64,000 bases of DNA from Gemmatimonadaceae bacterium (GCA_036273715.1 DASUHB010000005.1:1-64000), one strand, 5' to 3'. Shown: positions 47,181 through 56,447, counted from the stretch's first letter. The notes: generated from the sequence alone by a model not told the origin. Translations and numbers: made by a program.

Positions 47181-47909
47181 TCAAATGTGCGAGCGCAGCG
47201 CGGGCGGTGTCAGCGCTTGGAGGTAGCTCGCCAGCCACGTGAAGTAGTGCGTCACGAGGAGCAGGCCGATCGCAACGAGGAGGGCGCCGCCGGCGCGGCT
47301 CATCCAGACCATGGCGCGCTGGAACCGCTTGAAGGTGGCGAGGAAGCGATCGATGGCCAGTGCGGCGAGCAGGAACGGGATGGCGAGGCCTAACGAATAC
47401 GCGAACAGGAGCACCAGGCCGCGCTGGAGGTCGGCGACGGTCGAGGTATAGACCAGGATGGAGCCGAGGATCGGGCCGATGCACGGCGTCCATCCGGCGC
47501 CGAAGGCGACGCCCACGAGGACGGTGCCGAGGTAGCCGACCGGTTTGTCGGCGAAATGGATGCGGCGCTCGCGGTCGAGGGTGCGCGAGTCGAAGACGCC
47601 GAGCAGGTAGAGCCCGAACGCGATGATGAGGATGCCGCCGGCGCGCGCGACCCAGTCGCGCGCGGCGAGCAGCACCCGCCCCAGCGCGCTGGCCGTGGCG
47701 CCTAACGCAAGAAAGATGAGCGTGAAGCCGAGGATGAAGAGCAGCGCGTGGACGAGGGCGGTGCGGCGCGACCGCTGGACCTCGTCGACGCTCATCCCGG
47801 TGATGAACGTGACGTAGCTCGGGATGAGGGGCAGGACGCACGGCGACAGGAAGCTCAGCAGGCCGGCGATGAACGCGAGGCCCACGCCGAGCGTCGCCGT
47901 CTGTTCCAC
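47181..47909 (-). CDS. ccdA: Cytochrome c biogenesis / thiol-disulfide transporter CcdA
   Basis: 242 residues, six membrane helices. Redox cysteines sit in LLSFLSPCVLPLIPSYVTFI and FGAGWTPCIGPILGSILVY, the defining CcdA positions. It passes electrons from cytosolic thioredoxin across the inner membrane for cytochrome c maturation or periplasmic disulfide reduction. It is the last gene after priA, the TIGR00300 gene and a small ORF. Confidence 0.95.
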   Translation of the reverse strand: MEQTATLGVGLAFIAGLLSFLSPCVLPLIPSYVTFITGMSVDEVQRSRRTALVHALLFILGFTLIFLALGATASALGRVLLAARDWVARAGGILIIAFGLYLLGVFDSRTLDRERRIHFADKPVGYLGTVLVGVAFGAGWTPCIGPILGSILVYTSTVADLQRGLVLLFAYSLGLAIPFLLAALAIDRFLATFKRFQRAMVWMSRAGGALLVAIGLLLVTHYFTWLASYLQALTPPALRSHI

Positions 47910-47942
47910 GTCAGGCCGCGCGGCGCCCGCGCGGCGATCCGC

Positions 47943-48410
47943 CTAACCGGCGGCCGCCCACGGACGGTCGGAAACGGCGATGCGAAAGGCGTCGCCGCTC
48001 AGACGCTCGGGCTCGTCGTCGCCGCCCGCGCGTTCGTGGACGCCGCGCACCACGACGCCGACGGTGGGCGGCGGCGCATCGGCCTCCTCGATGAGGCCGA
48101 CGTCCCAGGTGCCGCGCTCGGGACCCTTGAGCACCAGCCGGTAATGCGCACGGTACACCGTTAGGCGGTGGCGCTCGGCGTGCCCGGGCTCGACGTGCTC
48201 GGGTCCGGCCGGCTCGGGCTCGGCGGTGTCGGGCGGCGGCGCATCGGCGAGCGGCGCCGCCGGGGCGATCCGCGCCGCGATCACCGCCACCGCGCTCTCG
48301 ATGCCGCCTTGTCTCAGCGGCGGAAAGAGGTGCAGCTCTTCCACCCGCTCGGGACTCAGGCGCTCGGCGATGGCGCGGAGAAATCGCTCGCGCGTGTCGA
48401 CGGTGGTCAT
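47943..48410 (-). CDS. Unknown 155-residue protein
   Basis: ATG 48410 overlaps the TIGR00300 stop by four bases. The N-terminal helical part (TRERFLRAIAERLSPERVEELHLFPPLRQGGIES) and a C-terminal beta part (LTVYRAHYRLVLKGPERGTWDVGLIEEAD) flank an acidic Ala/Pro linker. No family recognised. The tight coupling suggests it works with its upstream neighbour. Confidence 0.75.
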   Translation of the reverse strand: MTTVDTRERFLRAIAERLSPERVEELHLFPPLRQGGIESAVAVIAARIAPAAPLADAPPPDTAEPEPAGPEHVEPGHAERHRLTVYRAHYRLVLKGPERGTWDVGLIEEADAPPPTVGVVVRGVHERAGGDDEPERLSGDAFRIAVSDRPWAAAG

Positions 48411-49534
48411 CGCGCCGCGACTTCCGCCGGACGCGCGCGCTGCATGCCGCGCGCATCCAGCTCGCGCTCCACGTACAGCCGGAGGATGTGCATGAAGTCC
48501 TGTGCGTTCGTCACGACGCCGAACGCCTGGTGCGTGCCGCGATCCTTGAGCTTGCTCACCACGAACTCCGACGAGTCGACGCAGATGGTGGGCAGCTCGC
48601 GCAGCGAGCCATCGGGCTCGGTGACGAACGCCGGCAGCATGTTGCCGGTGGCGATGGCGTGCAGCGCGGTGGCGATGAGGATGGCCATCGTCGCCTTGAT
48701 GGTGTGCACCTTCATCGCGTCCTGGCAGTCGATCGAATCGGCGATCACGCTGGGCAACGGGCCGTCGTCGCGGATGGAACCGCACAGCACGAAGGGCACG
48801 CCGCTGGTCACGCACGCGTGCATGATGCCGTCGGTGATGATCCCCTGCCGAACGGCCGCTTCGATCGATCCGGCCGCGCGCACACGGTTGATGGCGCGCA
48901 TGTGGAGGCCGTGCCCGCCGGTCGTCGCGCGACCGCTGCCGGTCATTCCTAACGTGGTGCCGAAGATCGATGCTTCGATGTCGTGCACCGCGACGGCGTT
49001 GCCGGCCAGGAGGGCGCCGACGAAGCCGTGCTGGATGAACCAGGTCATGTCGGTGCGCGCCCGCGAGTGCACGAGCGCCGGACCGGTGACCCAGACCGGG
49101 TAGCCGCCGCGCTCCCGCTCTTCGACTAACAGACGCGCCATGAGCGCGTAGTCGATCGGCTTCTCCCGCGACACTTCGCTGGTCATGAACTTGAACTCGC
49201 CGCCCTCGGCGGCATCGCCCTGGAAAGCCTCGGTGTACACGAAGATCCCTTCGGAGCCGTCCTCCGCCATCCCGACCGCGACGAGCTCGCCCTTGGCGAT
49301 GCGGCGCATCTCCTTCACCCAGAGCGTGCCGCCGGCGTCGAGCACTAGCGCGCCATCCATGCGCGGCTCGCGCGGCATGCGCCACTCGCGGCCGATGTGG
49401 ACGTAAGTGGGAAGGTTGGTGGTCGAGAAAAACCCTTCGGGCAGGACGCCATCCGCGGGAGCCGCCACGAAGCGGGCCTCGGGCAAGTCGGCGAAGCGCG
49501 CGGCGCTGAAATCGGGATGTTTGAACTCGGGCAC
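48407..49534 (-). CDS. TIGR00300-family protein (ornithine cyclodeaminase-like, LOR/SDH region)
   Basis: 375 residues. The family core is recognisable: TWFIQHGFVGALLAGNAVAVHDIEASIFGT (read in two parts), TGGHGLHMRAINRVR, AGSIEAAVRQGI, VPFVLCGSIRDDGPLPSV and ATALHAIATGNMLPAF. Homologues include an archaeal ornithine cyclodeaminase and the C-terminal domain of AgrE, which convert ornithine to proline with NAD. The reaction here is inferred from family membership. Confidence 0.75.
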   Translation of the reverse strand: MPEFKHPDFSAARFADLPEARFVAAPADGVLPEGFFSTTNLPTYVHIGREWRMPREPRMDGALVLDAGGTLWVKEMRRIAKGELVAVGMAEDGSEGIFVYTEAFQGDAAEGGEFKFMTSEVSREKPIDYALMARLLVEERERGGYPVWVTGPALVHSRARTDMTWFIQHGFVGALLAGNAVAVHDIEASIFGTTLGMTGSGRATTGGHGLHMRAINRVRAAGSIEAAVRQGIITDGIMHACVTSGVPFVLCGSIRDDGPLPSVIADSIDCQDAMKVHTIKATMAILIATALHAIATGNMLPAFVTEPDGSLRELPTICVDSSEFVVSKLKDRGTHQAFGVVTNAQDFMHILRLYVERELDARGMQRARPAEVAAR

Positions 49535-49616
49535 GCAGAAAGATACTAGGACGAGGACATTTCCGGCATATGGACGAGGCCGCCGCTCACCCGCGGCCGG
49601 CGCGCGAGAACCGGGA

Positions 49617-51911
49617 TCAGAGGACGGATACCGGGTCCCTGTCGACCGCGACCCGCAACTGCGCCGCGTGCGGCGCCTCGAACCGACGGACGAAATACCG
49701 CACCACCGACGTGAGCGCCGCGGGCTGGTCGCTCTTGAGCAGCACGTGCCAGCGCCACCGGCGCTTGATCCGGTCGATCGCGCACGGGGCCGGCCCGATC
49801 AGCGTGACCTGATCTCTGGCGCGCGCATCGATCAACCGCGTGAGCCACTTTGCCGCGTCCAACGCCAGCGAGGCCGTGGCAGTCTCCTCGAGTCCGCTGC
49901 ACACGATGTTCACGAGCCGCACGTTTGGCGGATACGGCGGCTTGACGCGCGTGGGCAGCTCGGTGCGCACGAACGCGTGGTAGTCGTGCGTCACGGCGCA
50001 GCGCACGGCGTGGTGCGCCGGGACCCGCGTTTGAATGACGACGTCGCCGCCTTTGGGGCCCCGGCCGGCACGTCCCGCCACCTGGCTCAGCAGCTGGAAG
50101 CTGCGCTCCGATGCACGAAAGTCCGGCATGTTGATGCCGACGTCGGCATCGATGACGCCCACGAGCGTGACGTTCGGAAAGTCGAGTCCTTTGGCGATCA
50201 TCTGGGTGCCGAGCAGGATCTCGATCTCGCCGCGGCCGACGCGGTCGAGGATGTCGGCGTGCGCCCATTTGCCGCTGGTGGTGTCGACGTCCATGCGGGC
50301 GACGCGCGCGTACGGGTAGCGCTCGAGCAACAGCCGCTCGACCTGCTGCGTGCCTAACCCTCGCTGGCGCACCGTTGGGCCGCCGCAATTACGGCACACG
50401 CGCGGCGCGTCTTCTTCGTGCAGGCAATAGTGGCACACGAGCCGCTCGGGGCTCTTGTGGTACGTGAGGCTGATGCTGCAATTCGGGCAGCCGTGCACGT
50501 CGCCGCACGCGTCGCACTGGAGGAACGACGCGTAGCCGCGCCGGTTGAGCAACAGGATGCTCTGCTCGCCGCGCTGCAATCGTTCGCCGATGGCCGCCTC
50601 GAGCGGCTCGCTGAACACGCGGCGAAACGCGGCATGCGCCGCGGCCGCGCCAGTCGCGGCATCGCCGCCGGCAATGGTCCGTGCGTCGCGGGGGCGTCTC
50701 AGGTCGACCACTTCGACCGCGGGCAGGCGCCCGGCGCCGACGCGTTCGGGGAGCGAGAGCAGCCGGTACTTTCCCGACGCGGCGTTCTGCCAGCTCTCGA
50801 GGCTCGGCGTCGCGCTGCCTAACACGGCGATGGCGCCGGCCAGCCGCGCGCGCACCACGGCCACTTCGCGGGCATGGTAGCGCGGCGTTTCCCCATTCTT
50901 GTAGCTGCCTTCGTGCTCCTCGTCCACGATGATGGCGCCGAGGTCGTCGAGCGGCGCGAACACGGCCGAGCGCGCGCCGACGGCGATGCGCTTCTCGCCG
51001 CGTTTGAGCGCCAGCCACGCGTCGTAGCGCTCGCCGTCGCCTAACGCAGAGTGCAGGACGGCCACGCGGTCGCCGAACACGGCGCGAAAGCGATCGACGG
51101 TTTGCGGCGTGAGCGCGATCTCGGGCACGAGCACGATGGCCGATTTGCCGCGGCGATCGACGACCTCGCGGAGGAGCTCGATGTACACGAGCGTTTTGCC
51201 GCTGCCGGTGACGCCGTGGAGCAGCACGGTCTCGCCCGGCTGGGCGGCGACGATGGCGTCGATGGCGGTGCGCTGCGCCTCGCTGGGTGCGTGCCGCGTC
51301 GGCGCGGGCACGCGGCGCGCCGCGAACGGATCCCGCGCCACGACGGTCGACTCGATGGATGCGAGCTCGCGCGACACGAGCGCCTTGACCACGGCGGCCG
51401 AGAAGCCGAGCTGCCCGGTGATGTGCGCCACGGCGGCGTGGCCGCCCAGGCTTTCGAGCACCTCGAAGAGCTCGCGCTGTCGTTTGGCGCGTGCGAACAT
51501 CTCGTGTCGCTCCTGGAGCGTCGGCAGGTCGCGCCGCAGCACGAGGATCCGCTCGGTCCGCTGTGCGGGGCGCGGCGCGGCGGCGCCGGTGAGCAGCGCC
51601 GGCAGCGCGGCCCGCACCACGACGCCTAACGGAACGATGTAGTAGCCGGCGATCCACCGGCACAGCGCGAGCAGCGACGGCGAGAGCGCCGGCTCCGCAT
51701 CGGGCACGTCGAGCACCTCGCGCAGCGACTTGACGCCGGCGCCATCGGTGGGGCCGAGACAGATGCCGACGGCGCGCGAGCCGCGCACGGGCACGACGAC
51801 GCGCGACCCCGGCGCCGGTGTGTCGACGCTGGTCCCAGGAAGCGCGTATGTGAACGTCTGGAACAGCGGCAGCGGCAGCGCGACCTCGATGAGGCGCGTG
51901 GCGGGCGTCAT
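49617..51911 (-). CDS. priA: Primosomal replication protein N' (PriA helicase)
   Basis: 764 residues. Helicase motifs: LLHGVTGSGKTLVYIELL (Walker A), IIVDEEHEGSYKN (DEEH), LLNRRGYASFLQC, GTQQVERLLLERYP, ILLGTQMIAKGLDFPNVTLVG and LLSQVAGRAGRG. The eight zinc-binding cysteines lie between CDACGDVHGCPNC and CRNCGG. It restarts stalled replication forks. The N-terminal DNA-binding region (ALPLPLFQTFTYALP) is intact. Confidence 0.97.
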   Translation of the reverse strand: MTPATRLIEVALPLPLFQTFTYALPGTSVDTPAPGSRVVVPVRGSRAVGICLGPTDGAGVKSLREVLDVPDAEPALSPSLLALCRWIAGYYIVPLGVVVRAALPALLTGAAAPRPAQRTERILVLRRDLPTLQERHEMFARAKRQRELFEVLESLGGHAAVAHITGQLGFSAAVVKALVSRELASIESTVVARDPFAARRVPAPTRHAPSEAQRTAIDAIVAAQPGETVLLHGVTGSGKTLVYIELLREVVDRRGKSAIVLVPEIALTPQTVDRFRAVFGDRVAVLHSALGDGERYDAWLALKRGEKRIAVGARSAVFAPLDDLGAIIVDEEHEGSYKNGETPRYHAREVAVVRARLAGAIAVLGSATPSLESWQNAASGKYRLLSLPERVGAGRLPAVEVVDLRRPRDARTIAGGDAATGAAAAHAAFRRVFSEPLEAAIGERLQRGEQSILLLNRRGYASFLQCDACGDVHGCPNCSISLTYHKSPERLVCHYCLHEEDAPRVCRNCGGPTVRQRGLGTQQVERLLLERYPYARVARMDVDTTSGKWAHADILDRVGRGEIEILLGTQMIAKGLDFPNVTLVGVIDADVGINMPDFRASERSFQLLSQVAGRAGRGPKGGDVVIQTRVPAHHAVRCAVTHDYHAFVRTELPTRVKPPYPPNVRLVNIVCSGLEETATASLALDAAKWLTRLIDARARDQVTLIGPAPCAIDRIKRRWRWHVLLKSDQPAALTSVVRYFVRRFEAPHAAQLRVAVDRDPVSVL

Positions 51912-51932
51912 GGAGCGGACACGGCGGACCGG

Positions 51933-52958
51933 CTACCGCGCCGCCCGCGTCACGCCTAACCCGGGCCCGTCGGGCAATTTGATGACCCCGGCGTCGATCG
52001 TCGCGCCAACATAGGGATCGTCGGACAGGAGCGCGGCGCCATCCAGATCGGCGTAGTCGAGCAGCGGCGCCAGGTGCGCGGCGGCGGTGATCGCAAGGCT
52101 CGACTCGATCATGCAGCCCATCATCACGAGCATGCCGTGCGCGCGTGCCGTCGCGGCCATCTTCATGGCCTCGCGCACTCCGCCGCACTTCGCGAGCTTG
52201 ATGTTGATCCCGTCCACGACGCCGGCCAACCGCGCGACGTCGGCGGCAACGAGGCACGACTCGTCGGCGATGATCGGGAGCGGCGACCGCTCGCGCACGA
52301 ACCGGAGTCCGTCCAGATCGTGCGGCGGCAACGGTTGTTCGACGAACTCCACCCGGTGGGCGACCAGGCACTCCATCATGTGCAACGTGTGCTTGGGCGT
52401 CCACGCGGCATTGGCATCCACGCGTACGGTCGCGTGAGGCGCTTCCTCGCGGATGATCCGCAGGATCTCCTCGTCGTGGTCCGAGCCGAGCTTGATCTTG
52501 AGGATCGGATACGAGGCGGCCTCGCGCACCTTGCGGCGCATTTCGTCGGCGCCGGCGATGGCGATCGTGAAGCTCGAGAGCGGCGCCCGCGCCGGATTGA
52601 GGCCCAGCAGCCGGTACACCGGGATGCCTAACCGCTTGCCCGCCAGATCGTGCAGCGCCGCACTCACCGCCGACTTGGCAGCGGCGTTCCAGCGCACCAC
52701 GCGATTGAGCTCGGCCTCGATGTCCTCCAGCGCCCAGGCGTCCGCGTGCTCGAGCACCGGCGCGAACATCGCCAGCGCCGCCGGGATCGTGTCGGCGGTC
52801 TCGCCGTAGAATTTGCTCGGCGCCGCCTCGCCCCAGCCCTGGGCGCCGTCGGCGTCGGTGAGGCGCACGGTGACCACGCGCACTTCGTGCTCGGTGCCGC
52901 GCGAGATCGTGAACGCGTGCTTCGTGTGCACGCGCAGGACGTCGTGGTCGAGTTTCAT
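51933..52958 (-). CDS. Enolase-superfamily dipeptide epimerase
   Basis: 341 residues from ATG 52958 (ATGA overlap with the kinase). Catalytic acid/base lysines are in YPILKIKLGSD and INIKLAKCGG. Metal ligands are in VRVDANAAW, EFVEQPLPP and IIADESC. The pattern matches L-Ala-D/L-Glu and related dipeptide epimerases, which act on cell-wall peptides. That would fit the MurNAc recycling genes 10 kb away, but other dipeptides are possible. Confidence 0.85.
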   Translation of the reverse strand: MKLDHDVLRVHTKHAFTISRGTEHEVRVVTVRLTDADGAQGWGEAAPSKFYGETADTIPAALAMFAPVLEHADAWALEDIEAELNRVVRWNAAAKSAVSAALHDLAGKRLGIPVYRLLGLNPARAPLSSFTIAIAGADEMRRKVREAASYPILKIKLGSDHDEEILRIIREEAPHATVRVDANAAWTPKHTLHMMECLVAHRVEFVEQPLPPHDLDGLRFVRERSPLPIIADESCLVAADVARLAGVVDGINIKLAKCGGVREAMKMAATARAHGMLVMMGCMIESSLAITAAAHLAPLLDYADLDGAALLSDDPYVGATIDAGVIKLPDGPGLGVTRAAR

Positions 52959-53962
52959 CGGGATGTCGGAGTGATGCCGAGTCGCCGCGCGAGCCATGCG
53001 GTGCGCAGACCGTCCGGGCCGGGCGCTTGTGCGAGATAGCCGATCAGCGCATCGGCCACTTCGTTGCCGCGCTGAAACCGCTCGGCGGGATTCTTGGCGA
53101 GACACTTCATCGTGATCGTGGCCAGCGCCGGCGGCGTACGCGAGTCGACCACTTCGGGCGATGCCGCCGTCTCGTGCACGTGCTTGTAGCCGATGGAATA
53201 CGAGTCGGCGCCGTCGAACGGCGGGAAGCCGACCATCATCTCGTAGAGCAGCACGCCCACCGAGTAGATGTCGCTCCGGCCGTCCACCAGCTTGCCCATG
53301 GCCTGCTCGGGCGACATGTAGTGCGGCGTCCCCATCGCGCGGCCGGTCATCGTGAGGCGGTTGTGAAAACGCGCCGTCGCGATGCCGAAATCGGTGATGA
53401 GCGCGTTGTCATCCTCGTCGAACAGGATGTTGTCGGGCTTCACGTCGCGGTGCACCACGCCGTGGCGGTGCGCATAGTCGAGCCCGACGGCGACCTGTGA
53501 TCCGATCACCGCCGTCTGGTGCGGCCCAACGGTGCTGCCCTTCACGATGCGATCGGCGAGCGAGCCGCCGGCCATGTACGGCATCACGAGGTACACCGTC
53601 GACTCGAGCTGGCCGTAGTCGAGGATCTGGCAGATGTAGGGATGGAGCAGTTGGGCAGCCGCCTCCGCTTCGCGCCGGAACCGCTCGCGCATCTCCTCGT
53701 CGCGCGCCAGGTGTGCGAGCAGCACTTTGATCACCACCGGTCTGCCTAACTGAACGTGCTTGGCCGCGTACACGCTCGCCATGCCGCCCGTGGCCAGACG
53801 GCGGTAGATGCGATAGCGCCCGCCGGTGATCCGGCGCAGCAGGTCGAGCTCTTCGTCGGGCGGTTCGTTGGGCGCGTCCGGCACTTCCGGCAGCTCGGAC
53901 GTACACCGGCTGCAGGTCACGGCCGTGCCGCGATTCCAGGTCCCGCACTCAGGACAGAACAT
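52955..53962 (-). CDS. Soluble Ser/Thr protein kinase with N-terminal zinc ribbon
   Basis: 335 residues. N-terminal CPECG...CSRC ribbon, then a complete Hanks-type kinase: YRIYRRLATGGMASVYAAKH, VVIKVLL, HRDVKPDNILF, DFGIATARF and GTPHYMSPEQAMG. No membrane helix or extracytoplasmic domain. It shares a transcript with the GvpL/GvpF-like gene upstream (three-base gap) and the epimerase downstream. Confidence 0.95.
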   Translation of the reverse strand: MFCPECGTWNRGTAVTCSRCTSELPEVPDAPNEPPDEELDLLRRITGGRYRIYRRLATGGMASVYAAKHVQLGRPVVIKVLLAHLARDEEMRERFRREAEAAAQLLHPYICQILDYGQLESTVYLVMPYMAGGSLADRIVKGSTVGPHQTAVIGSQVAVGLDYAHRHGVVHRDVKPDNILFDEDDNALITDFGIATARFHNRLTMTGRAMGTPHYMSPEQAMGKLVDGRSDIYSVGVLLYEMMVGFPPFDGADSYSIGYKHVHETAASPEVVDSRTPPALATITMKCLAKNPAERFQRGNEVADALIGYLAQAPGPDGLRTAWLARRLGITPTSR

Positions 53963-53965
53963 GAC

Positions 53966-54601
53966 TCATGGCTCGAAATCCAGACGCACGAAGTCGTACG
54001 GCGGCCACGGGCCCGTCTGCCGGAGGATGAGACCCGCGTGGCGGTGCGCCAGCGACCGCACGGTAGTCTCGAACTCTGCCCAGCGTTCGCGGTCGAGGAG
54101 AAATGCGGCGCTGAACAAGGCCGGCTCGGGATCGTGCACCGGCGGCAGCGTCATGGCCGCTGACGAGACACGCCTGAGCGTCCTGAAGCAGTCTGTTACC
54201 ACGGACGGTGTGGCGGGTGTGGACGGCTCGGCTTCCGTGGTTGGGCGACGCGCGATATGGACGCGCGCCTCCGAACGACCGGCGACGAACTGTAAGCCTT
54301 CAGACAGCGCGAGATAGTTCTGTTCCATCCAACGTCGCAGTTGCTCCGCATTACGAAACACGGTGCCGCAGGGCGCCGGCAGCACGCCGCCGCGCTCGAA
54401 CGCCGACTCGACGACGCGTTGATGGAGATCGATGTCCGCTTCGTCCAGATCGCGGCGAGAATCGGGGACTTGCTTGACGAGCGCCGCCAGATCGCGCGTG
54501 CGAACGAGGCTTGCTTCCCCCGGATGCCCGCCATCGCTGTCGCGCGCAACCGACATGACGCCGAACAATCGCACGCCGCTTGCGGCTACGTGGCGAGCCA
54601 C
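53966..54601 (-). CDS. GvpL/GvpF-family protein outside any gas-vesicle cluster
   Basis: 211 residues. The C-terminal signature LRQTGPWPPYDFV is typical of GvpL/GvpF gas-vesicle proteins, as are the middle VESAFERGGVLPAPCGTVF and the WAEFETTVRSLAHRHAGLI region. There is no gvpA or other gvp gene in the window. It sits directly before a kinase gene. The role may be unrelated to flotation. The fold assignment is fairly safe; the function is not. Confidence 0.75.
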   Translation of the reverse strand: MARHVAASGVRLFGVMSVARDSDGGHPGEASLVRTRDLAALVKQVPDSRRDLDEADIDLHQRVVESAFERGGVLPAPCGTVFRNAEQLRRWMEQNYLALSEGLQFVAGRSEARVHIARRPTTEAEPSTPATPSVVTDCFRTLRRVSSAAMTLPPVHDPEPALFSAAFLLDRERWAEFETTVRSLAHRHAGLILRQTGPWPPYDFVRLDFEP

Positions 54602-54639
54602 GGCGTCACGCTCCGACCGGGTGTGCCGACTGAGTCAAC

Positions 54640-54860
54640 GCCATAACATTTGAAGTTATGCGCAACGTGAATGCGGTGGGAGTGCACGTCGCAGCGGGTA
54701 CCGCTTCAGCCTGGGCGCCCGACGCGCACAACGGACAAAGCACCGAGAAAAAATCAAAGCCGTTGTGTTGCTCGGGTCGTGTCTGCTGTGTTCGTGCCGT
54801 GTCCGCGTCTTCATGAGCGTAGATACAAGACATGAGGGAACGGCATCCCCGCCGCGCACC
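54640..54860. repeat. Intergenic region with dispersed repeat copy 2 and a small inverted repeat
   Basis: CATAAC-ATTTGAA-GTTATG (about 54643-54661) is a perfect six-base stem just upstream of the GvpL/F gene. 54799-54823 is the exact reverse complement of 44596-44620, continuing into GGACAC-type words. No gene was found here. Confidence 0.6.
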
Positions 54861-55826
54861 TCAGCGCATCCGCGCCAACTCGGCGAGCATCGTGACGCAC
54901 GCCTCGCCCACGCGGTCGGGCGCATAGCCGCCTTCGAGCGCGCCGACGACTCGCCCGCCACACCACTGTGCGGCGCGATCGGTGAGGTAGCGGGTGAGCG
55001 TCGTGATGTCCTCGAGCTCCAGTGTGAAGCCGCCGAGTGGGTCGCCGCGCAGCGAGTCGAAGCCGGCTGAGACGAGCACCAGATCCGGGGTGAATCCGTC
55101 GGTGGCGCGATCGATGGCCTGCTCGAGGGCGTCGACGTACTGCTGTGCCGGGAGTCCAGCCGGCAGCGGGACGTTCCACACGTTGCCGTTGCCATGATCG
55201 TCGGCGGCGCCGCTGCCGGGATACCAGGGCCACTGGTGCATGGACACGAAATGGATGCCCTGATCGCTCTCGACGAGCGCTTGCGTGCCGTTGCCATGGT
55301 GCACGTCCCAGTCGACAATGAGCACGCGGTCGAGCCCGCGCGTGCGACGCGCATAGTGCGCCGCGACTGCGACGTTGCCGAAGAGGCAGAATCCCATCGC
55401 GCGATCGCGGAGCGCGTGGTGGCCGGGCGGGCGCACCGCGCAGAAGCTGCGGACGGCGCGTCCATCGAGGGCCATGTCGACACCATCGAGGACGCAGCCC
55501 GCGGCCGCGGTGGCTGCCGCCCAGGACCCTTCGCTTGCCACCGTATCGGCATCGAGCGCTCCGCCGCCGGCGCTCGCGATCTCTTCGACTTCGCGGATGT
55601 AGATGGGGTCGTGCGCGAGTGCGAGCTCCTGCGCGGTGGCGTGGCGGCCTTCGACGTGCTCGATGGTTCCGAAGAGGTCGGGCCGTTCGCGGAGCGCGCG
55701 GGTGACGGCGCGGAGGCGGCCGACGTGTTCGGGGTGGCCCCAGCCGGTGTCGTGGCGGCCGCAGTCGGCGTGCGAAATGAAGGCGACGCTCACGGCCCGC
55801 TGGCGCCGGGCGGCGTCGTTAGGCAT
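54861..55826 (-). CDS. Histone deacetylase family zinc hydrolase
   Basis: 321 residues from ATG 55826, whose first codons embed the GCCTAACG word (Met-Pro-Asn). Motifs: HPEHVGRLRAV, VRPPGHHALRDRAMGFCLFGN, VLIVDWDVHHGNGTQAL, SMHQWPWYPGSG, VLVSAGFDSLRGDPLG and ALEGGY, so the zinc Asp/His/Asp and the charge-relay His-His are present. Bacterial members deacetylate polyamines, acetoin-like compounds or proteins. The substrate is unknown here. Confidence 0.93.
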   Translation of the reverse strand: MPNDAARRQRAVSVAFISHADCGRHDTGWGHPEHVGRLRAVTRALRERPDLFGTIEHVEGRHATAQELALAHDPIYIREVEEIASAGGGALDADTVASEGSWAAATAAAGCVLDGVDMALDGRAVRSFCAVRPPGHHALRDRAMGFCLFGNVAVAAHYARRTRGLDRVLIVDWDVHHGNGTQALVESDQGIHFVSMHQWPWYPGSGAADDHGNGNVWNVPLPAGLPAQQYVDALEQAIDRATDGFTPDLVLVSAGFDSLRGDPLGGFTLELEDITTLTRYLTDRAAQWCGGRVVGALEGGYAPDRVGEACVTMLAELARMR

Positions 55827-55839
55827 GAGGCCCGGCGGG

Positions 55840-56169
55840 TCACCGGACGGGTCGGCGGCGGCGGCGGGTGATGAGGAAGATCGACGCGTCGCGCGCGCCG
55901 ACGTCGGACACGCTGCGCTGTTCGTCCAGCACTTCACGCCCGTTGATCTTGACGACGAACTCGCGGACGTCGGCGCGCGGGTCGAGCACGGCCAGGGCGG
56001 CGACCTTCACGGCGAGCACGCGTTCGTTGGGCGGGGCGACGATGCGGACGACGTCCCACTGCTCGGGCAGCTCGACGCGCAGCGTGAATGCCGCACCGTT
56101 AGGCGTGCCCAACCGGATCGTCTCGCGGCGGGCGCGCAGCGTCGTGGCAAAGGGCGGCGGCGCCGTCAT
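55840..56169 (-). CDS. Unknown 109-residue beta-rich protein
   Basis: A short protein with a beta pattern (TIRLGTPNGAAFTLRVELP, VLAVKVAALAVLD, EFVVKINGREVLDEQ) and a basic tail. Its start overlaps the stop of the 93-residue gene by four bases. It recalls small ubiquitin-like folds, but not well enough to assign. Confidence 0.65.
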   Translation of the reverse strand: MTAPPPFATTLRARRETIRLGTPNGAAFTLRVELPEQWDVVRIVAPPNERVLAVKVAALAVLDPRADVREFVVKINGREVLDEQRSVSDVGARDASIFLITRRRRRPVR

Positions 56170-56447
56170 CCGGTGATCTCCTCGACCATCGGATGCGGGT
56201 CGAGCGACGCGAAGAAGCGGGAGATCTGCGCGTCGAAGAGATACGTCGACCCGCGCACCCGCGTGCCGCCCTCGATCGGCATGACGCCGATCACGAGCTC
56301 TTCCCCGCCTTGCCCGCGGAAGGTGACGTACCCCGCGCCTTCCTTCTCGATGAACGCGGCGTACAACGGATTGCGTGACGGGAAATACCGCTTGGCCTCG
56401 GCGAGCACCACGTCGGGGGCAAGGGCGGTCGTGACGTCCTGAATCAT
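56166..56447 (-). CDS. Unknown 93-residue protein
   Basis: It has a helix (PDVVLAEAKRYFP) followed by strands GAGYVTFRGQGGEELVIGVMP and TRVRGSTYLFDAQISRFFASL, like a short SRPBCC-type half. It is co-translated with the 109-residue gene; the two probably work together. No function assigned. Confidence 0.65.
   Translation of the reverse strand: MIQDVTTALAPDVVLAEAKRYFPSRNPLYAAFIEKEGAGYVTFRGQGGEELVIGVMPIEGGTRVRGSTYLFDAQISRFFASLDPHPMVEEITG

Noticed and set aside
53966-54601. Part of a gas-vesicle operon
   Set aside because: No gvpA, gvpN, gvpK or similar gene nearby; only one gvpL/F-like gene.
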